The notes beneath the pieces were generated by a model. It made no database searches. It saw only the letters and a program-made list of their open reading frames with translations, and was not told where the DNA came from. The translations under genes and the position numbers were made by a program. Positions 8,444 through 16,623 of a stretch of 64,000 bases of DNA are shown in pieces. Where the stretch lies: positions 5,456,001 to 5,520,000 of the forward strand of contig OY759723.1 in assembly GCA_963662575.1 (NCBI GenBank). Reading direction: 5' to 3'. Within the stretch, counting starts at the first letter, position 1, and each line of letters begins with the position of its first letter. The stretch is from Bin5 sp963662575. GTDB lineage: Bacteria; Chloroflexota; Anaerolineae; Caldilineales; Caldilineaceae.

Positions 8444-9286
8444 ATGTACGCAGTCGTACGCACTGGGGGGAAACAGTACAGGGTTACCCTTGGAGATAAT
8501 CTTGAAGTAGAAAAGCTGGCCGGCAATGTCGGTGACAGTGTCGTTCTGGATGATGTGCTGATGGTGGCCAGCGATGAAGGGTTTCAGATCGGTCAGCCAA
8601 CCGTGGAAGGTGCATCGGTAACGGCCAGGATTACGGGCCAGCACAGGGGCGAGAAGATTCTGGTCTTTCGCTATCGGCCGAAGAAACGGGTGCGGGTCCG
8701 CCGCGGGCACCGCCAGTTTCTGACCCGCCTGCAGATCCTCAAGATCAGCGGTGATGGTTACGAATATGTGAAAGAGGAGCAGGTGGCGGCGCCTGAGCCG
8801 GTGGCTGAGGTAGTGGAGCCGGTCGTCGAGGAGGTTGAAGCTGCGGCTGCGGTTGCTGCGATCACGGAAACTGACGCTGTGGTTGAGGCGGGAACCGACG
8901 AAGATGCCGACACTGATGCCAGTGCGATTGACGCGGTTAAGGAGACGGTTGCCAAGGCAGGTGACGCCGTTGAGGCTGTCGGTGACACAGCAGGCGACGC
9001 CCTGGAAGCTGTTAGCGACAAGGCAGGCGATGCGGCGGAGGCTGTAGGTGATATGGCAGGCGACGCGGTGGATGCTGTTAGTGACGCAGCAAGTGACGCG
9101 TTAGACGCTGCTACCGATATGGCAGGCGACGCGGTGGATGCTGTTAGCGACGCGGCAGAGGCAGTTGGCGACGCGGCAAGCGACGCTGTAGATGCTGTTG
9201 CGAAGAACCTCGGAGGATTGTTGGGTAGAGGCGAAAAGTCCGACGACGTTGCAGATGCCGACGAAGACAAGAAGGAAGAGGGGTAA
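8444..9286 (+). CDS. rplU: 50S ribosomal protein L21 with repetitive acidic extension
   Basis: A 280-residue protein. Residues 1-104 are a normal L21 (starts MYAVVRTGGKQYRV; RNA-binding FRYRPKKRVRVRRGHR near 76-91). The remaining ~175 residues are extra: an acidic Ala/Val/Glu linker (112-170) and eight copies of an 11-residue repeat (172-255; typical unit AGDAVDAVSDA), ending in an acidic Lys/Glu tail. Bacterial L21 is usually about 103 residues. The tail resembles LEA/YtxH-type amphipathic 11-mers and should lie outside the ribosome core. The start is the ATG with AGGAGAGAGG just upstream; a longer reading frame to 8300 adds 48 non-L21 residues. First gene of rplU-rpmA-rpmE-tdk. Confidence 0.93.
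   Translation: MYAVVRTGGKQYRVTLGDNLEVEKLAGNVGDSVVLDDVLMVASDEGFQIGQPTVEGASVTARITGQHRGEKILVFRYRPKKRVRVRRGHRQFLTRLQILKISGDGYEYVKEEQVAAPEPVAEVVEPVVEEVEAAAAVAAITETDAVVEAGTDEDADTDASAIDAVKETVAKAGDAVEAVGDTAGDALEAVSDKAGDAAEAVGDMAGDAVDAVSDAASDALDAATDMAGDAVDAVSDAAEAVGDAASDAVDAVAKNLGGLLGRGEKSDDVADADEDKKEEG
8957..9208 (+). repeat. 33-bp coding tandem repeat in rplU
   Basis: Seven 33-bp units and one shortened unit encode the 11-residue motif A-[GS]-D-A-x-[ED]-A-[VA]-[GST]-D-x. Units differ at several bases, so the array is diverged rather than freshly expanded. One unit is cut to seven residues (AEAVGDA). Confidence 0.8.
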
Positions 9287-9292
9287 CAACTT

Positions 9293-9574
9293 ATGGCACA
9301 CAAAAAAGGTGGAGGTTCCAGCCGTAATAACCGGGATTCGAACGGCCAGCGGCTGGGCGTCAAGAAATACGGCGGCGAGTTTGTAAGGTGCGGGGGCATT
9401 ATCATTCGCCAGCGTGGCACGCCGATTTTTCCCGGCTTGAATGTTGGGCAGGGCAAGGACGACACGCTGTATGCGAAGCAGGACGGCTATGTGACCTTTG
9501 AATGGGCCAAGAAGAACCGCAGAAAGGTCAGCGTCTACACGGCAGAAGAGCAGCAGGCGTTGGGGAAGGTATAG
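9293..9574 (+). CDS. rpmA: 50S ribosomal protein L27
   Basis: A 93-residue L27 that lines the peptidyl-transferase centre. It starts MAHKKGGGSSRNNRDSN, the conserved N-terminal tail, followed by RLGVKKYGGEFV and IIIRQRGT. The tail begins directly with MAHKKGG, so no cleavable Firmicutes-type prepeptide is present. Six bases separate it from rplU, the usual L21-L27 pairing. Confidence 0.97.
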   Translation: MAHKKGGGSSRNNRDSNGQRLGVKKYGGEFVRCGGIIIRQRGTPIFPGLNVGQGKDDTLYAKQDGYVTFEWAKKNRRKVSVYTAEEQQALGKV

Positions 9575-9578
9575 AGAC

Positions 9579-9950
9579 ATGAAGCCAGAGATTCATCCTG
9601 AATATCACTCGTTAGCCCAGGTCAACTGCTCCTGCGGGAACAGTTGGGTGACCGGCAGCACAAAGACAGAGATCAACGTCAATATCTGCAGCCAGTGTCA
9701 TCCCTTCTATACTGGTGAACAGCGTATTATCGATTCGGTCGGGCGAGTGGAGCGATTTGTGAAACGGCTGGAATCGCGGCAGAGCGCGGCGGCCCGCCAG
9801 CAGATCGAATCGCAGGCGCGGCAGGAAGCCGATGCCGCGGCGCGCAGGGCGCGGGCGCGCGGCGACGACCCGGAAGCGGCTGCGGCCGAGGTGTTGGCCA
9901 AGTACGACTTGGAAGAGGAAGCCGAAGAAGCAGCCGAAGAGGCAGCGTAG
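9579..9950 (+). CDS. rpmE: 50S ribosomal protein L31 with acidic C-terminal tail
   Basis: A 123-residue L31 whose first ~70 residues are canonical (MKPEIHPEY, NCSCGNSW, ICSQCHPFYTGEQRIID). The four cysteines (CxC and CxxC) mark the zinc-binding C+ form. About 50 extra residues form an Arg/Ala then Glu/Ala-rich helix, so like L21 in the same operon it carries an unusual tail. The ATG at 9579 is 4 bp after rpmA; a longer in-frame ATG at 9498 would run through rpmA and is rejected. Confidence 0.95.
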   Translation: MKPEIHPEYHSLAQVNCSCGNSWVTGSTKTEINVNICSQCHPFYTGEQRIIDSVGRVERFVKRLESRQSAAARQQIESQARQEADAAARRARARGDDPEAAAAEVLAKYDLEEEAEEAAEEAA

Positions 9951-9974
9951 CCGGAAGCGCGAGCGAACCAGGGA

Positions 9975-10601
9975 ATGCACTTTCAATCCGGCGGCGGATG
10001 GATCGAACTCATTTGCGGTTCGATGTTCAGCGGCAAGACAGAAGAGTTGTTGCGCCGAGTACGCCGGTCAGAGATCGCCCGCCGCCGCATTCAGCTTTTC
10101 AAACCCCAGATCGACAATCGCTATGGGCGTGAACAGGTGGCGTCGCACAATGGCGTCTCCCGTGAGGACGCCATTGTCCTCGAAAGCGCCGCATCGCTGC
10201 TCGATCAACTGCAGTCGGACACCGACGTTGTCGCCATCGACGAGGTTCAGTTCTTCGACGACGCCATTACAACCATCTGCCAGGAACTCGCCGACCGCGG
10301 CAAACGGGTTATCGCCGCCGGGCTGGACCAGGATTTCCGCGGCGAACCCTTCGGGCCCATCCCCCTTCTGATGTCGCTCGCCGAACGCGTTGACAAGCTG
10401 CACGCCATCTGCGTCCGCTGCGGCGCCTCTGCCACCCGAACCCAGCGCCTCATCAACGGCCTACCGGCCCGCTACGACGATCCTGTCATCTTCGTGGGCG
10501 GCAGTGAGAGCTACGAAGCCCGCTGCCGCGACTGCCACGATGTCCCAGGCAGGCCCCTGATCCCCGCGCCGGCTCCACTCCTCGACTACGCCCGGTCCTG
10601 A
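9975..10601 (+). CDS. tdk: Thymidine kinase
   Basis: A 208-residue type II thymidine kinase, which phosphorylates thymidine with ATP in the pyrimidine salvage pathway. The P-loop is GSMFSGKT (residues 15-22), the Walker B/acidic segment is AIDEVQFF, and the catalytic region includes AAGLDQDFRGEPFG. The lasso/zinc domain has CVRCG and CRDCH, giving four zinc cysteines. It starts 24 bp after rpmE and probably belongs to the ribosomal-protein operon, an arrangement seen in other bacteria where rpmE and tdk are neighbours. Confidence 0.95.
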   Translation: MHFQSGGGWIELICGSMFSGKTEELLRRVRRSEIARRRIQLFKPQIDNRYGREQVASHNGVSREDAIVLESAASLLDQLQSDTDVVAIDEVQFFDDAITTICQELADRGKRVIAAGLDQDFRGEPFGPIPLLMSLAERVDKLHAICVRCGASATRTQRLINGLPARYDDPVIFVGGSESYEARCRDCHDVPGRPLIPAPAPLLDYARS

Positions 10602-11079
10602 TCTGAGATCACTTCCAAAGCCTGTCCGTCCTGCAAACAGCGACTACAAATCTCTATTCACTTTCAAGAGATTCTAATGTAAGTTCAGTATGAGAACTCG
10701 CTTTTTTTGCGCGCCAGTATTGTGTATTGCGTAAAGGCAGGCAAGACAACCACGATTCAATTTCGTAACCCGCGCGAAAAGTCATGGTGCCAAATGGGAC
10801 TTACTTTAGTTCACTATTCCCGCACTTTTTTCACGTGATCTCTCGTGATCTCTCGTCAAACGCTATTTGAACGCTCGTACGTGCGCTCATCATACGCTCG
10901 GAGCATAAGGTAAGCATCATCAAACTGGCAGATGCCCGCTCCCACGCCGCCATCGCTCGAACGCCCCCTGCTGTACCCCGCTCCCGCACACTGACGCCCG
11001 CCGTCTGCGCTCATATGGCCGGACGTCAGCGAATGAAACTTTCTATCTGAATCTGGGCCGCCCTTTACTCTCCTGCTAG
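10602..11079. other. Gene-free interval after tdk
   Basis: No credible coding region or structural RNA seen. It holds a perfect tandem 10-mer GTGATCTCTC (10835-10854) and a motif TTGTGTATTG...GGCAAGACA at 10720-10748 that recurs, with a shorter gap, at 11080-11100 in the next promoter. Confidence 0.45.
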
Positions 11080-11107
11080 TTGTGTATTGTAGGCAAGACA
11101 CTATAAT
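11080..11107 (+). promoter_or_regulatory. Putative sigma70 promoter of the acyl-CoA gene cluster
   Basis: TTGTGT (11080-11085), a 16-bp spacer and a perfect TATAAT (11102-11107), placing the transcript start about 33 nt upstream of the ligase ATG. The -35 region shares TTGTGTATTG with 10720-10729. Confidence 0.55.
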
Positions 11108-11146
11108 AGCGGGGCAGAACAGACCACATTTACCAGGCAAGGCGCA

Positions 11147-12682
11147 ATGAATCTCACGAATCTCTTTGCAATTGGCCGTGAACGTCAACCGGACAAAACG
11201 GCCATCGAATTTAAGGATGCGCACGGTGCGCTTGCGCCGCAGCGGTTGAGCTTCGCGGCGCTACAGTGCAAGGCGCAGGAATGGGCGGCCGCCTTTGTGC
11301 GTATGGGCGTGCAGAAGGGGGATCGGGTCGCGCTCTATCTGTGCAACCGGCCGGAGTTCGTTGTCGCCTACCTGGCGACGCTGGAGGCAGGCGCGGTGAT
11401 GGTGCCGATCAATCTGCGCTACCGCCGCCGGGAGCTCAGCCATATATTGAACGATGCAGAGCCGGCGCTGCTGATCATCGAAGAGGCACAGAGGCCGGTC
11501 CTGGACGAAATTGCGGGGATCGAAATCGGGCCAGGGCTCAAGGTGCTGTCGGTCGACGAGGTCAACAGCTGGCTGGATGAGGCTGACGGCAGCGGCGGAA
11601 ACGAGGCGGCGACGTCGCCCGCGCGCGGGGAGGATCCGGCGCTGATCATGTATACGAGCGGCACGACCGGGACCAGCAAAGGGGCGGTGCTGAGCCATAA
11701 CCATGTGCTGGCCACGGTGACCGGTCTGCTGAGCGCGTGGGCGTGGCAGGCGGACGATGTGCTGCTGCTGCCTCTGCCGTTGTTTCATACGCATGGTCTG
11801 GTGGTGGGACTGCACTGCGCGCTGGCGATGGGGGCGACGGTCCGCTTGCGGACGGGATTCGATGCGAACGAGACGGTTGACACGCTTGCCAGCGGCGGGG
11901 CTTCACTGTTTTTCGCGGTACCGACGATCTACACGCGGCTGGTTGAGATGCTGGCGCAGGCGATAGAGCCGCCGGATTTCGCGGCTGTGCGGCTATTCTG
12001 TTCAGGCAGCGCGCCCTTGCCGGCCGAGATTCACAATGAGTTTGAGCGGCTGACGGGGAAACGCATTCTCGAACGGTACGGGATGACGGAGACGGGCATG
12101 AATTTCAGCAATCCGTACGCGGGGCCGCGCGTTGCGGGCACAGTCGGGACGCCGTTGCCGGGTGTGTTTGCCCGAATTGTGGACGCGGAGGGACGGGATC
12201 TGCCGGCGGGCGAGGAGGGCGAGTTGCTGTTGCGCGGGAGCAATGTGTTCGATGAATACTGGCGGGCGCCGCAGAAGACGGCCGAGAGCTTTGTGCATGA
12301 CGAGTTGGGCATTCGCTGGTTTCTGACAGGCGACCTGGCGCGCATGGACCCGCAGTCGGGTTATGTGACGCTGCTGGGACGGCGGCACGAGTTGATAATT
12401 TCCGGCGGGCTGAACATCTATCCGCGCGAGGTGGAGGAAATGTTGACGACTTTTCCCGGCATTGAAGAGGCGGCGGTGGTGGGTGAGGCGAATGCGGAGT
12501 GGGGTGAGGCGCCGGTGGCCTACCTGGTGTGCAGCTGCGAGATCGATGGCACGGAGTTGGAGCGGTATTGCCGCGGGCAGCTGGCTTCGTACAAGTTGCC
12601 GCGGCGGTTGCAGTTTGTGGAGGAGCTGCCGCGGAATGCGATGGGGAAGGTGCAGAAGCATTTGCTGGTGAGGGGCGGGTGA
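11147..12682 (+). CDS. AMP-dependent acyl-CoA synthetase
   Basis: A 511-residue ANL-superfamily ligase that activates a carboxylic acid via an acyl-adenylate and transfers it to CoA. Motifs: P-loop-like MYTSGTTGTSKGAVLSHNH (residues ~167-185), GSAPLPAEI, RYGMTETGMN, the hinge WFLTGDLAR, GLNIYPREVEE and the catalytic lysine in NAMGKVQKHL near the C-terminus. It resembles malonyl-CoA/medium-chain synthetases, but the acid cannot be read from sequence. It heads a plus-strand cluster with an acyl-CoA dehydrogenase, CoA-transferase and MaoC hydratase, so it likely charges the substrate of that pathway. Confidence 0.88.
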   Translation: MNLTNLFAIGRERQPDKTAIEFKDAHGALAPQRLSFAALQCKAQEWAAAFVRMGVQKGDRVALYLCNRPEFVVAYLATLEAGAVMVPINLRYRRRELSHILNDAEPALLIIEEAQRPVLDEIAGIEIGPGLKVLSVDEVNSWLDEADGSGGNEAATSPARGEDPALIMYTSGTTGTSKGAVLSHNHVLATVTGLLSAWAWQADDVLLLPLPLFHTHGLVVGLHCALAMGATVRLRTGFDANETVDTLASGGASLFFAVPTIYTRLVEMLAQAIEPPDFAAVRLFCSGSAPLPAEIHNEFERLTGKRILERYGMTETGMNFSNPYAGPRVAGTVGTPLPGVFARIVDAEGRDLPAGEEGELLLRGSNVFDEYWRAPQKTAESFVHDELGIRWFLTGDLARMDPQSGYVTLLGRRHELIISGGLNIYPREVEEMLTTFPGIEEAAVVGEANAEWGEAPVAYLVCSCEIDGTELERYCRGQLASYKLPRRLQFVEELPRNAMGKVQKHLLVRGG

Positions 12683-12846
12683 ACTGTGATTTGGGGGATG
12701 GTCTGAACTGTGATTTGGCGAGATTAAAGAGATGGGCTGTGATTGTGAGGCCATCGGATTGCATTATTTTTGCGTTTGGATCTGCGGGTATTTGGAGGGA
12801 AGGCCGATTGGCAGTGCGGCCTCCATTTTGCTTTAGGTGAACGGTA

Positions 12847-13040
12847 ATGTCTCCTCTTCAGATTGAAATTGACACGACAGGTCAGTACGCCGAGCTGCGG
12901 CGCGGGGTGCGGAGGTTGTGCGCGCGGTTTGGCGGAGAGTATTGGCGGCGGCTGGATGGGGAGCGGGGGTATCCGGTGCGTTTGTTGAGGCGATGACGAG
13001 GGGCGGTTTTTGGTGGCGCTGATCCCTGAAGGATAGGTGG
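12847..13040 (+). pseudogene. Decayed 5' fragment of an acyl-CoA dehydrogenase
   Basis: Translation from the ATG at 12847 gives IEIDTTGQYAELRRGVRRLC and then EYWRRLDGERGYPV, parallel to the intact dehydrogenase at 13573 (VEIDTTGKHSELRRGVRGLC, EYWRRLDGERGYPV). DNA identity over the best ~110 bp is roughly 80% by eye. After PVR the frame breaks and stops, while base similarity continues to about 13040 through the GCGATGACGA and GGCGCTGATCCC segments. It is thus a truncated, frameshifted second copy. The HicBA genes sit between it and the intact copy. Confidence 0.85.
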
Positions 13041-13071
13041 GAAGGAGACTGGAGTTGAGGGAGAGACCGTA

Positions 13072-13293
13072 ATGACCAGACAGTTGACAGCAATAATCGA
13101 ACGCGAAGGAGACGGCTACGTTTCTCTTTGCCCGGAGCTTGATATAGCCAGCCAGGGTGAGACTGTGGCAGAGGCCAGGGCCAATCTGAAAGAGGCCTTG
13201 GAACTGTTTTTTGAGGCTGCTTCAGCCACTGAAATTCAGGAACGTCTGCACAGTGAAGTGTACGTAACTCAGGTGGAGGTCGAGGTTGCCTAG
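13072..13293 (+). CDS. hicB: HicB family antitoxin
   Basis: A 73-residue small HicB: the partial RNase H-like fold reads LTAIIEREGDGYVSLCPELD followed by ASQGETVAEARANLKEAL. Such proteins bind and neutralise the HicA mRNA interferase. No separate C-terminal DNA-binding domain is visible, so autoregulation may need another element or the complex itself. The stop overlaps the hicA start by 8 bp, implying coupled translation. It begins just after the dehydrogenase remnant. Confidence 0.85.
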   Translation: MTRQLTAIIEREGDGYVSLCPELDIASQGETVAEARANLKEALELFFEAASATEIQERLHSEVYVTQVEVEVA

Positions 13294-13504
13294 ACTGCGC
13301 GTGTTGGCGGGCCGTGAAGTTTGTCGCATACTGGCGACTCACGGGTTTACCGAAGCGCGACGCAAAGGTAGTCATGTGATCATGCAGAAGGTCGATAGGG
13401 CCTCAACGATCTCAGTTCCGGTACCGGACCACCGGGAATTGCGGACGGGCACACTGATGGCTATCATCAGGCAATCACGACTGCCCAGATCGTTGTTTGA
13501 ATGA
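13286..13504 (+). CDS. hicA: HicA family mRNA interferase toxin
   Basis: A 72-residue HicA with the dsRBD-like fold: EVCRILATHGFTEARRKGSH, where the His of GSH is the family's catalytic residue, then VPVPDHRELRTGTLMAIIRQ. HicA cleaves mRNA independently of ribosomes until bound by HicB. It starts at TTG 13286 inside the end of hicB; no ATG is available. Key residues are intact, so the pair looks functional. The order antitoxin-toxin is common for this short HicB type. Confidence 0.85.
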   Translation: MPRLRVLAGREVCRILATHGFTEARRKGSHVIMQKVDRASTISVPVPDHRELRTGTLMAIIRQSRLPRSLFE

Positions 13505-13572
13505 GGACCGTTCCACGTTTTGCACTGGCAAGTTTGGCTCATTTGAACGGTCACTAACGCTCGGCACAAGAC

Positions 13573-14751
13573 ATGTCGCTGCCCAATGTTGAAATCGATA
13601 CGACGGGAAAACACTCCGAACTGCGGCGCGGCGTGCGGGGTTTGTGCGCCCGTTTTCCGGGAGAGTATTGGCGGCGGTTGGACGGAGAACGGGGGTATCC
13701 GGTTGAATTTGTGGAGGCGATGACGACGGCGGGTTTTTTGGCGGCGCTGATCCCGGAGGCCTACGGCGGCGGAGGCGCGTCGATTGCCGAGGCATCGGTG
13801 ATCCTGGAGGAGGTAAATCGCAGCGGGGGCAACGCGGGCGCCTGCCACGCGCAGATGTATATAATGGGCGCGCTGGTGCGGCACGGGTCGGCAGAGCAGC
13901 GGGAACGGTGGCTGCCGCCGCTGGCAGAGGGGCAGTTGCGGCTGCAGGCCTTTGGCGTAACAGAGCCGACGGCAGGGTCGGATACGACGCGCATCCAGAC
14001 GCGGGCGGAACGGGACGGCGACGAGTATGTGATCACGGGCCAGAAGATCTGGACGAGCCGGGCCGAACATTCGGACTTGATGCTGCTGCTGGCGCGCACG
14101 ACGCCGCTGGAGGCGGTGACGAAACGCACGGAGGGGCTGTCGCTGTTTCTGGTGGATTTGCGGGGGGTGGACGAACGGGCGTTGACTATTCGGCCGCTTG
14201 AGACGATGATCAACCATCACACGACGGAGATCTTTTTCGACGGTCTGCGGGTGCCGGCGGCGAACCGCATTGGTGAGGAAGGTCAGGGCTTCCGCTATAT
14301 TTTGGACGGGATGAATGCAGAGCGGATCCTGATTGCGGCCGAGTCGATTGGAGATGGGGGCTGGTTTATCGAGCGTTCGGTGGCGTATGCGAACGAGCGC
14401 ATTGTGTTTGACAGGCCGATTGGGCAGAACCAGGGCGTGCAGTTCCCGATTGCGCAGGCGTACGCGAATTTGCGAGCAGCCGATCTGATGCGCTGGCAGG
14501 CGGCGGAGCTGTTTGACAGCGGGAGCTCGTGCGGGGCGGAGGCAAACATGGCGAAGATGCTGGCGGCGGACGCGGCGTGGGAGGCGGCGAACGTTTGCCT
14601 GCAGACGCACGGCGGCTTTGGATTTGCAAGGGAGCACGATGTGGAGAGGAAGTTCCGCGAGGCGAAGCTGTATCAGATTGCGCCGGTATCGAATAACCTG
14701 GTGCTGTCTTATTTGGCGCAGCATGTGTTGGGATTGCCGAGATCTTATTGA
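13573..14751 (+). CDS. Acyl-CoA dehydrogenase
   Basis: A 392-residue flavoprotein oxidising an acyl-CoA to the 2,3-enoyl-CoA with ETF as expected acceptor. Conserved segments: AFGVTEPTAGSDTTRIQTRA (126-145), ITGQKIWTS (155-162), and QTHGGFGFAREHDVERKFRE near the C-terminus. The usual C-terminal catalytic Glu (YEGT context) is absent (IAPVSNN), but GMNAERI places a Glu near residue 250, the position used by isovaleryl-CoA and long-chain dehydrogenases. Its own 5' end exists as a remnant 700 bp upstream. Probably part of the same pathway as the ligase, CoA-transferase and MaoC protein. Confidence 0.92.
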   Translation: MSLPNVEIDTTGKHSELRRGVRGLCARFPGEYWRRLDGERGYPVEFVEAMTTAGFLAALIPEAYGGGGASIAEASVILEEVNRSGGNAGACHAQMYIMGALVRHGSAEQRERWLPPLAEGQLRLQAFGVTEPTAGSDTTRIQTRAERDGDEYVITGQKIWTSRAEHSDLMLLLARTTPLEAVTKRTEGLSLFLVDLRGVDERALTIRPLETMINHHTTEIFFDGLRVPAANRIGEEGQGFRYILDGMNAERILIAAESIGDGGWFIERSVAYANERIVFDRPIGQNQGVQFPIAQAYANLRAADLMRWQAAELFDSGSSCGAEANMAKMLAADAAWEAANVCLQTHGGFGFAREHDVERKFREAKLYQIAPVSNNLVLSYLAQHVLGLPRSY

Positions 14752-14792
14752 GTGTTAGGTAGCGCATTAACAGGGAAGAAAACATTTTTCTG

Positions 14793-15971
14793 ATGGCTTT
14801 ACCACTGTCACACGTTACTGTCGTTTCGTTGGAGCAAGCGATTGCGGCGCCGCTGGCGACGCGGCATTTGGCCGACCTGGGCGCACGGGTGATCAAGGTG
14901 GAGCGGCCTGGTGCGGGCGATTTCGCGCGCCATTACGATGCGGCGGCGCGGGGATTGAGCAGCCACTTTGCCTATGTGAATCGCTCCAAGGAGTCGATCA
15001 CGCTGGATCTTAAGGCAGCAGAGGGCAAGGAGATATTGGCGCGGTTGTTGGAGCGGGCCGATGTTTTTGTCCAGAACCTGGCGCCGGGCGCGGTCGAGCG
15101 GTTGGGGTTTGACGATGGACGCCTGCGGGAGAGTTACCCCGACCTGATCGTGTGCCATGTGAGCGGGTACGGCGCGGACGGGCCGTACCGCGAGAAGAAA
15201 GCGTACGACCTGCTGATCCAGGCGGAGACGGGTGTGGTGTCTATCACGGGCAGTGAGGAGACTGCTGCCAAGAGCGGTATTCCGGTGGCCGACATTGCGG
15301 GCGGAATGTACGCCTACAGCAGCATTTTGGCGGCGCTGCTGCAGCGGGAGCGGGGCGGCGAGGGATGTGTGCTGAATGTTTCGCTGTTTGACGGGCTGTG
15401 TGATTGGATGGGCTTCCCGGCCTACTACGCTCTGGGACATGACCGTTTGCCGCGCACGGGCGCCAACCACGCGTCGATCGCGCCATATGGTCCGTATGCC
15501 ACGGGCGACGGGCGCACGATTTTGTTCGCGATCCAGAATCAACGCGAGTGGGAGCGGTTTTGTGCGTCGGTACTGGAAAAGCCGGAGGTTGCGAGCGATT
15601 CCCGTTTCGCCGACAATACGCAGCGCGTGCTAAACCGTGCGGCGTTGCGTGAGGAGATCGAGTCGATATTCTCAGGCCTGACTGTGACAGAAGCGACTGC
15701 GCGTATGGAGCAGGCGCAGATCGCGAATGCGGAACTGCGCGATGTGGAGGCGTTCTGGGCGCATCCGCAGCTTGTTGCGCGGGGGCGGGTGGCGGAGGTG
15801 GAGTCCCAGGTGGGGCCGCTGCCGGCGCTGCAGCCGGCGACGACCAGCGACGAGTGGCCGCCGCGCTTCGACCCGATCCCGGCAGAGGGAGAGCACACGC
15901 GGCCGCTGCTGGACGAATTTGGCTACGGGTCGGATGAGATCGAGCAGTTGGCGCAGGACGGCGTTATATAG
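14793..15971 (+). CDS. Class III CoA-transferase (CaiB/BaiF family)
   Basis: A 392-residue family III CoA-transferase, which moves CoA between carboxylic acids through an aspartyl-CoA thioester. N-terminal VVSLEQAIAAPLATRHLADL, ARVIKVERPGAGDFAR and KAAEGKEILARLLERADVFV are typical; the catalytic Asp is probably in KAYDLLIQAETG (about residue 139). The 42-bp gap after the dehydrogenase and the MaoC gene downstream argue for one operon. Similar sets process itaconate, mesaconate or methylsuccinate-type C5 acids in other bacteria, but the substrate here is unproven. Confidence 0.9.
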   Translation: MALPLSHVTVVSLEQAIAAPLATRHLADLGARVIKVERPGAGDFARHYDAAARGLSSHFAYVNRSKESITLDLKAAEGKEILARLLERADVFVQNLAPGAVERLGFDDGRLRESYPDLIVCHVSGYGADGPYREKKAYDLLIQAETGVVSITGSEETAAKSGIPVADIAGGMYAYSSILAALLQRERGGEGCVLNVSLFDGLCDWMGFPAYYALGHDRLPRTGANHASIAPYGPYATGDGRTILFAIQNQREWERFCASVLEKPEVASDSRFADNTQRVLNRAALREEIESIFSGLTVTEATARMEQAQIANAELRDVEAFWAHPQLVARGRVAEVESQVGPLPALQPATTSDEWPPRFDPIPAEGEHTRPLLDEFGYGSDEIEQLAQDGVI

Positions 15972-16022
15972 ATTCTGGCGGCGCGTTTGGGAAATCTACC
16001 TGAGCGAAGAAAGGGAGTCGTG

Positions 16023-16526
16023 ATGTCCACACAGGGGGATGGTCAGGGGCGCTTTTTCGAGGATTTTAGCGTGGGCGACCTGTTTGAACACCGGCTGGGG
16101 CGAACGGTGCTGGCGGCCGATAATGTGTGGTTTACGTTGCTGACGGTGAATCCGAACCCGATCCATTTTGATGCCCACTATGCCAGCCAGACTGAGTGGG
16201 GGCGACCGCTGGTGGATTCGACTTTCACGCTGGCACTGGTGACCGGTCTGTCGGTGGCGGACATTTCGCAGAATGCGGTCAATCTGGGCTGGGACGAGGT
16301 GCGTCTGCCGGCGCCGGTTTTTGAGGGCGATACGATCTACGCGCAGAGTGAGGTGTTGCATCTGCGCGGGTCAAGGAGCCGCCCCCACCAGGGAATCGTC
16401 ACGGTGCGTACGATAGGCTTCAACCAGGAAGGGGTGGTTGTGATCGAATTCAAGCGTACGCTACTTGTCTACAGGCGCGGCCATGGTCCGAAAAATAGTC
16501 GACCGATTGTTCAGGATATTGGATAA
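16023..16526 (+). CDS. MaoC family hydratase
   Basis: A 167-residue single hot-dog domain. The active-site block is NPNPIHFDAHYASQTEWGRP (residues ~46-65), with the Asp/His pair used for enoyl-CoA hydration. Length and FFEDFSVGDLFEHRLGRTV start match mesaconyl-CoA/itaconyl-CoA hydratase-like MaoC proteins. The ATG at 16023 has AAGGGAG 7 nt upstream; an earlier in-frame ATG at 15987 has no ribosome site. It follows the CoA-transferase by about 50 bp. Confidence 0.88.
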   Translation: MSTQGDGQGRFFEDFSVGDLFEHRLGRTVLAADNVWFTLLTVNPNPIHFDAHYASQTEWGRPLVDSTFTLALVTGLSVADISQNAVNLGWDEVRLPAPVFEGDTIYAQSEVLHLRGSRSRPHQGIVTVRTIGFNQEGVVVIEFKRTLLVYRRGHGPKNSRPIVQDIG

Positions 16527-16623
16527 CGGGCAGCAGCGCAGTGGGCTGATGTCTGTGCTGCCTGGGAACAGCAGTCCATCCTTCTTTGATGCTGACGCCA
16601 GACCCGATTCACATGAAGCAACG

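Noticed and set aside
10602..11146. Structural RNA (tmRNA, RNase P, 6S, tRNA) in the gap after tdk
   Set aside because: No tRNA-like T-arm, no tmRNA tag region and no extended pairing could be recognised.
13372..14724. 450-residue Arg-rich minus-strand frame
   Set aside because: Antisense to the acyl-CoA dehydrogenase and HicA; composition is typical of a shadow frame.
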